Source: an uncultured Alphaproteobacteria bacterium
GTDB taxonomy: Bacteria; Pseudomonadota; Alphaproteobacteria; Rhodospirillales; Rhodospirillaceae
Assembly (NCBI GenBank): GCA_900079695.1
Contig: LT599022.1
Coordinates: 1,392,287 to 1,456,286, forward strand
Length of the DNA stretch: 64,000 bases
Reading direction: 5' to 3'
Shown here piece by piece: positions 59,685 to 64,000 of the stretch; within the stretch, counting starts at the first letter, position 1; every line of letters begins with the position of its first letter. The translations under genes and the position numbers were made by a program. A model generated the notes under the pieces. That model had not been told where the DNA came from and searched no databases. It worked only from the letters and a program-made list of their open reading frames with translations.

Positions 59685-60611
59685 TCACGGAATCGATCTC
59701 AACAAGGAGACCAGACGGCTTTCCGTCGCATCGCCGACGATCGCCGGTCCGACGGCGACACTCGCCGTCAGTCCTGCCGCCAATTCGACGCCGGGCGGCA
59801 CCCGGTCGATATGGATACGCACCGGAATGCGCTGGGCCAGGCGCACCCAGCTGAATGTCGCCTCTACGCTGGGCAGGCCGAGATGACCGGGGGCGTCGTT
59901 GCCGTTGTCGATGCCGCGGCCGATGCTTTCGACATGGCCGGACACGGGTTGATCGAAGCCCATCAGCGTGATTTGCGCCGGGTTGCCGACGCGGATGTGC
60001 CGAAGCTTGGTCTCCTCGAAATATCCGGTGATCCAGAAACTTGACGAGTCGAGAACGGCGATCTTGGTTGCACCGGCCGTCGCGTAATCGCCGGGCCGCA
60101 GCCTCAGATTGGTGACATAGCCGTCGACCGGCGAGCGGATGACGGAACGGGCGAGATCGAGTTTGGCGAGATCGAGGGCCGTCGAGGCCCTCCGATAGTC
60201 GGCGGCCGCCACCGCCGCCGCGCCGCTGGTTTGCTGGAGATTTTCCTGAGACACGATGCCCCGTTCCCGGAGCCGGCTGCGTCGCTGCGCCGTCGCTTCC
60301 CGAACGAGCATGTCCTGACGCCGGGCCTCGACATCGGCCTGTGCCGACGCCACGGCAAGCCGGAACCGTTCGGGATCGATCACGTAAAGAACGTCGCCCC
60401 GATGGACATACTGATTGTCGGCCACCGACACGGCGCTGATGGTGCCGGAGACTTCCGGCGCGATCTGGACGACTTCCGCGCTGACGCGGCCGTCGCGGGT
60501 CCAGGGCGTTCGCGCCGACCGTATCCACGCCTGCGCCGCGACGACAGTGGCGATGGCGACGAAGCCGATGGTCAGGGCATAGCGGCCGAGCAGTAACAAC
60601 GCGGGTTTCAT
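59685..60611 (-). CDS. aaeA: HlyD-family periplasmic adaptor of an AaeAB-type efflux system
   Basis: A 308-residue adaptor with one N-terminal membrane helix (about 8-30), a biotinyl-lipoyl half (WTRDGRVSAEVVQIAPEVSG, VADNQYVHRGDVLYVIDPE), a coiled coil, and the second half with VIRSPVDGYVTNLRLRPGDYA. This is the pattern of AaeA/EmrA-like proteins that couple an FUSC-type inner-membrane pump to an outer-membrane channel for aromatic carboxylates. Its ATG overlaps the DUF1656 stop (ATGA). A TolC-like partner is not in this operon. Confidence 0.92.
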   Translation of the reverse strand: MKPALLLLGRYALTIGFVAIATVVAAQAWIRSARTPWTRDGRVSAEVVQIAPEVSGTISAVSVADNQYVHRGDVLYVIDPERFRLAVASAQADVEARRQDMLVREATAQRRSRLRERGIVSQENLQQTSGAAAVAAADYRRASTALDLAKLDLARSVIRSPVDGYVTNLRLRPGDYATAGATKIAVLDSSSFWITGYFEETKLRHIRVGNPAQITLMGFDQPVSGHVESIGRGIDNGNDAPGHLGLPSVEATFSWVRLAQRIPVRIHIDRVPPGVELAAGLTASVAVGPAIVGDATESRLVSLLRSIP

Positions 60612-60823
60612 GAGAACAATCCGGTGAATGGCAAGGTCTGCACGAGCAGACCGTAGATGAGGGCGAAAGCGGCGATCTCGACGAGCGGCCGATGGACGAA
60701 CACACGGCGCCCCCCCGCGATGGACAGGAAACGGAGCACCACGATGGTGGCGAGCAGCGCGACGACCGCCAGCACCAGCAGCCCGGGGAGCAGAACGCCC
60801 CCGACATCGACGTCGACGATCAT
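60608..60823 (-). CDS. aaeX: DUF1656 small membrane protein (AaeX-like)
   Basis: A 71-residue protein with two transmembrane segments (about 10-30 and 46-66), typical of DUF1656 proteins always found between an HlyD adaptor and an FUSC pump. It overlaps both neighbours by 4 bp. Its biochemical role is unknown. Confidence 0.92.
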   Translation of the reverse strand: MIVDVDVGGVLLPGLLVLAVVALLATIVVLRFLSIAGGRRVFVHRPLVEIAAFALIYGLLVQTLPFTGLFS

Positions 60824-62931
60824 GACTCGCGCCTCCTATCCGTCGCGTGCTGTGGAAGCAGAGCGAAGCGAAGGTCGACGAGCAGATCGAGCCAGCGCGA
60901 GCGGTCCTCGATCCCGCTTGCGGTGACGAGTGCCGACAACCTCTCGATGCGTCGATCCAAATCGGCGGTCTCGACGGGACCTTTCCGGCGTCCGCTCCCG
61001 TAATGCGCGGCAACCGCCGACAGAAGCTCTCGCGCCGCATGACCGATGTCGCCATCCCCACGGCGGATCGCTTCGCGAAGTCGATCTGCGGCATGGCCGA
61101 CGCGAAGATGGCGCAACAGGTCGTCGAGCGCACTCGCAGGGGCGTTCTTGGACTGCGCCAACCTTGGCAGCAGCAATGCCGTCCGATCGACCATGAGGTT
61201 CGTCCAGTGTACTTTGCTGCGCGCACCGCCGCGGGTCAGCCGTCGGACGTCCCGCCGGGTGAGCCGGGACAAGCGCGTGATCGCCGCGTCGGCCGGAGTG
61301 GTCTGGAACAGGCTCATGCTCGCGATGCCGAACCCGATAGCCGCGAAAACGGCGACGACACTGTTGAGGACGCCGGCGAAGGAGCCGCCATAGGTGGCGC
61401 CCAAGCCGCCGACGATCGGAATCGTCAGGGTGATGCCGAGCGCCATGAGCGTCGCCGACGGGCGCGCTTGCAAGGATCCGGCAAACAGAAAGGCCGGTGC
61501 GAGCACCGCGACCAGAACATCGAAATCCGTTACGCGAGGCAGGATCACGAAACTGTAGACGAGGCTGATCGCAACGCCATAGACGAGGCCGATCATGTAC
61601 TTGATGACGTTCGGCGCCGGTGAGTCGACATTTCCGAACAAGGTGCAGCACACGCCGAAGATCGAAACCGCCATTCCGCCGTCGGGCCAGGCCGAGCGGA
61701 TCCAGAAGGTGCAGCCGATGACGATGCCGAGGATGGCGCCCAGCGCCGCCCGCGCCGCCATCCAGTGATCGCGATGATAGACATAGCCCCTCGCACGTGC
61801 CGGTCCGCGATCGGGCGTGTCGTCGCGCGACCGGCCGGCACGGCCGATGTTCCGCTCCAGCCGGTTGCAGTCTTGGATCAGGCAGATCGTCTCGGCGAGG
61901 TGACCGGCGAGGTTGGCGGCAAGCCTGTCTCCGGGCGTCGCCCCGTCCGCGCCGATGCGAGCCTGGAGCGACCGTGCGCGCGCGATCAGGTCGCTGGCCG
62001 TGCCGTCCCTCCCGGCGACGGCATCGATCCAGTCCTCGGCGTCCGCCAGCAACGCGATCAGCTCGTCGGGCGTGGTGTGGCCTCCGCTGCCGAGGACATG
62101 AAGGCGGTCCTCGATCTCCATGGTGAGCGGAAGCAACTGTGCCAGCCGGTCATGGACACGCTTCAGCGTCTTGCGGCGCGGCGCGGCATCGGCCGGGTCG
62201 TATGGCAGATGCGTCGCCAGACCTTGCAAACTCAGGAGATCGAGAGCCAGTTGCGTGCGGTCGCGATGGGTCTTCTGCTCGGACGCTCCGCGAAACGCGT
62301 CCCCGGCCAGCCGTCGGGCATTCCGCAGCGTTGCCGACAGCTTGCCGGTGAATTGACCGGTCATGCGCTTCGGCAGAACGAAACGATGCATCAGGATCGA
62401 GCAGAGAATTCCGATCGAGATTTCCTGGACCCGCATCGACGCCGTCGTGAAGACCGCGCCGGGATCGAGAACGCTGGGAAAACCGATCAGGCTCACGGTA
62501 TAGCCCGCCAGAACGAACGCATAGGCGCGCGGCGTGCGGTCGAGCAGCGAGAAATAGAGGCATAGGCCGATCCAGCAGGCGAGCATCACGCTGCACGTCA
62601 TCGGATCGTTCACGAAATTGGGAACGATCGCCACAGTTGCCACGGTACCGACGACCGTTCCGGTGAAACGGTAGACGCCCCGGCTGAGCGAGGCCCCGGC
62701 AGAATTCTGCGAAACGATATAGACGGTGACGATCGCCCAATAGGGTTTGGCCAGCCCGATATGCAAGGAAATGCCGTAGGCCAGCATCGCCGCGGCGAAG
62801 CTTTTCACCGAAAACAGCAGTGCCTCCGCATCGGCCTTGAGCGCGGGAGTCTTCAGGAGGGACGATCCCGCGCGCACGATCGTGGCGAGAGGTTTCCTCA
62901 ACGGGCGGTTCGTGGAACTGGCGGCATTCAT
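60820..62931 (-). CDS. aaeB: FUSC-family aromatic-acid efflux pump (AaeB-like)
   Basis: A 703-residue permease made of two halves, each with a cluster of six hydrophobic helices and a soluble helical domain. The N-terminal FAAAMLAYGISLHIGLAKPYWAIVTVYI is the standard FUSC/AaeB opening; GIVIGCTFWIRSAWPDGGMA starts the second cluster. With AaeA it would export p-hydroxybenzoate-like acids. It is first in its operon, divergent from an AraC regulator across 77 bp, a layout that suggests induction by that regulator. Confidence 0.93.
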   Translation of the reverse strand: MNAASSTNRPLRKPLATIVRAGSSLLKTPALKADAEALLFSVKSFAAAMLAYGISLHIGLAKPYWAIVTVYIVSQNSAGASLSRGVYRFTGTVVGTVATVAIVPNFVNDPMTCSVMLACWIGLCLYFSLLDRTPRAYAFVLAGYTVSLIGFPSVLDPGAVFTTASMRVQEISIGILCSILMHRFVLPKRMTGQFTGKLSATLRNARRLAGDAFRGASEQKTHRDRTQLALDLLSLQGLATHLPYDPADAAPRRKTLKRVHDRLAQLLPLTMEIEDRLHVLGSGGHTTPDELIALLADAEDWIDAVAGRDGTASDLIARARSLQARIGADGATPGDRLAANLAGHLAETICLIQDCNRLERNIGRAGRSRDDTPDRGPARARGYVYHRDHWMAARAALGAILGIVIGCTFWIRSAWPDGGMAVSIFGVCCTLFGNVDSPAPNVIKYMIGLVYGVAISLVYSFVILPRVTDFDVLVAVLAPAFLFAGSLQARPSATLMALGITLTIPIVGGLGATYGGSFAGVLNSVVAVFAAIGFGIASMSLFQTTPADAAITRLSRLTRRDVRRLTRGGARSKVHWTNLMVDRTALLLPRLAQSKNAPASALDDLLRHLRVGHAADRLREAIRRGDGDIGHAARELLSAVAAHYGSGRRKGPVETADLDRRIERLSALVTASGIEDRSRWLDLLVDLRFALLPQHATDRRRES

Positions 62932-63008
62932 GCGAGTGAGTATTATGCGCTTTGCGCCATCCGATAAATTCGATATTCTGCCATAAAATAACTAAATACT
63001 GCCAATCC

Positions 63009-63842
63009 ATGCCCGCGCCATCCCCCACCGTCTTCGTGTTCGACCCCGATCTGACCGATCGCTCGGCCGTCGTGGGTCAGCTCGACTTCACGGATTACGC
63101 CGCGGAAGTGCCCATGCACACGCATCGCAAGGGCCAGCTCATTCTCGCGCGGCATGGAGCGGTCACCTGCACCGCGGATAACGAAGTCTGGATCGTGCCG
63201 CCCAATTGCGGGGTCTGGATTCCGAGCGGCATTCCGCACAGCGCCCGCGCAACCGCGAACGCCCGCCTCAACTACCTCTTCGTTGAACCGGGGGCGGCGG
63301 AGCTGCCCAAGGACTGTTGCACGCTGTCGGTCTCGTCGTTGGTCCGGGAACTGATCGACCGCCTGGCACGCGAAAGCGCGGATTACCCAATCGACAGCCA
63401 TGCCGCCCGGCTGGCGAGAGTGACGCTCGACGAATTGGCGGGAATGCCGCGCGAACGCTTCAACCTCCCGATTTCCGATCACCCCAAAGTCCGTGCGATC
63501 GCAGACGCCCTGGCGGCGGCGCCATCCGACCGACGGACACTGGGTGAATGGGCGAAGACGGTGGCGATGAGCGAAAGGTCGCTGGCCCGTCTGATGCGCT
63601 CCGAAACGGGCCTGACGTTCGGACGCTGGCGGCAGAAACTGCACCTCGTGGTCGCACTTCGGGAACTCGCCGGTGGCGCATCGGTGCAGAATGTAGCGGC
63701 AGAGCTCGGCTATGAATCGATCAACGCGTTCATCACGATGTTCAAGAAAGCGCTGGGAAGCACGCCTGCGCAGTACTTCGCACAACGCGGCACGGAACGC
63801 CCCGTTGTGAACAGAGGTGCCGTACCGACCAAAACCCTCTGA
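63009..63842 (+). CDS. AraC-family transcriptional regulator
   Basis: A 277-residue regulator with an N-terminal cupin-like sensor (VPMHTHRKGQLILARHGAVT; GVWIPSGIPHSARA) and a C-terminal double helix-turn-helix (LGEWAKTVAMSERSLARLMRSETG, then VQNVAAELGYESINAFITMFKKALG with TPAQYF). It probably activates the divergent aaeB operon in answer to an aromatic acid. The ATG at 63009 gives MPAPSPTVFVFDPD; an upstream ATG at 62952 would add 19 atypical residues. Confidence 0.92.
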   Translation: MPAPSPTVFVFDPDLTDRSAVVGQLDFTDYAAEVPMHTHRKGQLILARHGAVTCTADNEVWIVPPNCGVWIPSGIPHSARATANARLNYLFVEPGAAELPKDCCTLSVSSLVRELIDRLARESADYPIDSHAARLARVTLDELAGMPRERFNLPISDHPKVRAIADALAAAPSDRRTLGEWAKTVAMSERSLARLMRSETGLTFGRWRQKLHLVVALRELAGGASVQNVAAELGYESINAFITMFKKALGSTPAQYFAQRGTERPVVNRGAVPTKTL

Positions 63843-63863
63843 TCATTCCGAGTTAAACCTTTG

Positions 63864-64000
63864 CTACCCGCACGGAGGGCCTCGCGCTTCCTCGATCAGA
63901 CAATCAACGAAACGGGCGGCCAGGTTTCCTGGCATCCGCCTGGAGGAGAACGACAGCGACACACCCTGTCTTCGGCGCGCCGTATGTGCCGAAGAGCCCT
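63864..64000 (-). CDS. probable LysR-family regulator, C-terminal end (cut by window edge)
   Basis: On the minus strand the last 45 codons are open to a TAG at 63864-63866. The peptide GVSLSFSSRRMPGNLAARF and the following VDCLIEEARG resemble the last strand and helix of LysR effector domains (LFPSRRxxxxxxRAFIDFL). Its end lies 22 bp after the AraC gene stop, converging on it. AaeR regulators are LysR-type, so a link to the efflux operon is possible but unproven. Confidence 0.45.
   Translation of the reverse strand, partial: GSSAHTARRRQGVSLSFSSRRMPGNLAARFVDCLIEEARGPPCG

Overview
The window is a GC-rich stretch of a bacterial chromosome, most likely from an alphaproteobacterium of the Rhodospirillales type. 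The evidence is compositional and by family: very high GC with strong third-position bias, a stand-alone thiC behind a TPP riboswitch, a betI-betB-betA choline operon, an egtB-egtD pair, and two small proteins typical of alphaproteobacteria (a TIGR02300-like zinc ribbon at 53.4 kb and a short basic MKPNYKFER-type protein at 53.7 kb). No rRNA, tRNA, CRISPR array, insertion sequence or phage gene was recognised. The species cannot be fixed from sequence reading alone.

Layout. 0-17 kb is a glycogen / alpha-glucan locus (glgX end, malQ; then glgP-glgA on the minus strand, divergent from glgC). It is interrupted by ahpC-ahpF, a receiver-domain protein, a frameshifted DUF1847 gene, two oxidoreductases, a chemoreceptor and a methyltransferase. 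17-20 kb holds an OsmC-family protein, thiC with its TPP riboswitch, and an MBL-fold hydrolase. 20.2-26.4 kb is a choline/glycine-betaine locus: a lone betaine-type binding protein, a DUF554-DUF190 pair, and betI-betB-betA with ATGA overlaps. Two near-identical palindromes lie before the binding protein and before betI, so both units probably answer to BetI. 26.4-28.7 kb holds DUF805, queF and a glycosyltransferase-like protein. 28.8-35.4 kb is a signalling operon: a hybrid histidine kinase with three receivers, CheR, a receiver-less CheB, and a receiver-GGDEF protein split by a one-base frameshift. 35.4-40.6 kb holds an AEC transporter, a cupin/SDR pair, a free-methionine-sulfoxide-reductase-like GAF protein, and egtB-egtD.

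From about 40.7 kb the sequence looks more accessory, with less extreme codon bias and larger non-coding gaps. A baeSR-like two-component system is divergent from a complete RND tripartite pump (periplasmic lipoprotein, HAE1 permease, outer-membrane lipoprotein) followed by a Pcm-like methyltransferase. Next come a conserved small protein, a DEAD-box helicase next to a cold-shock protein with a clear terminator, an LpxL-type acyltransferase, the two small alphaproteobacterial proteins and a divergent RNase J paralogue. An arsenic operon (in-frame arsR-arsC fusion, truncated second arsC, arsD, arsA) has no visible ArsB/Acr3 pump. The window ends with an aaeA / DUF1656 / aaeB-type aromatic-acid efflux operon divergent from an AraC regulator, and the C-terminus of a probable LysR regulator.

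No wholly new system can be claimed. The strongest leads are the doubled BetI operator linking an orphan binding protein to choline oxidation, the kinase-CheR-CheB-GGDEF operon with its frameshift, the rearranged ars operon, and the RNase J paralogue.
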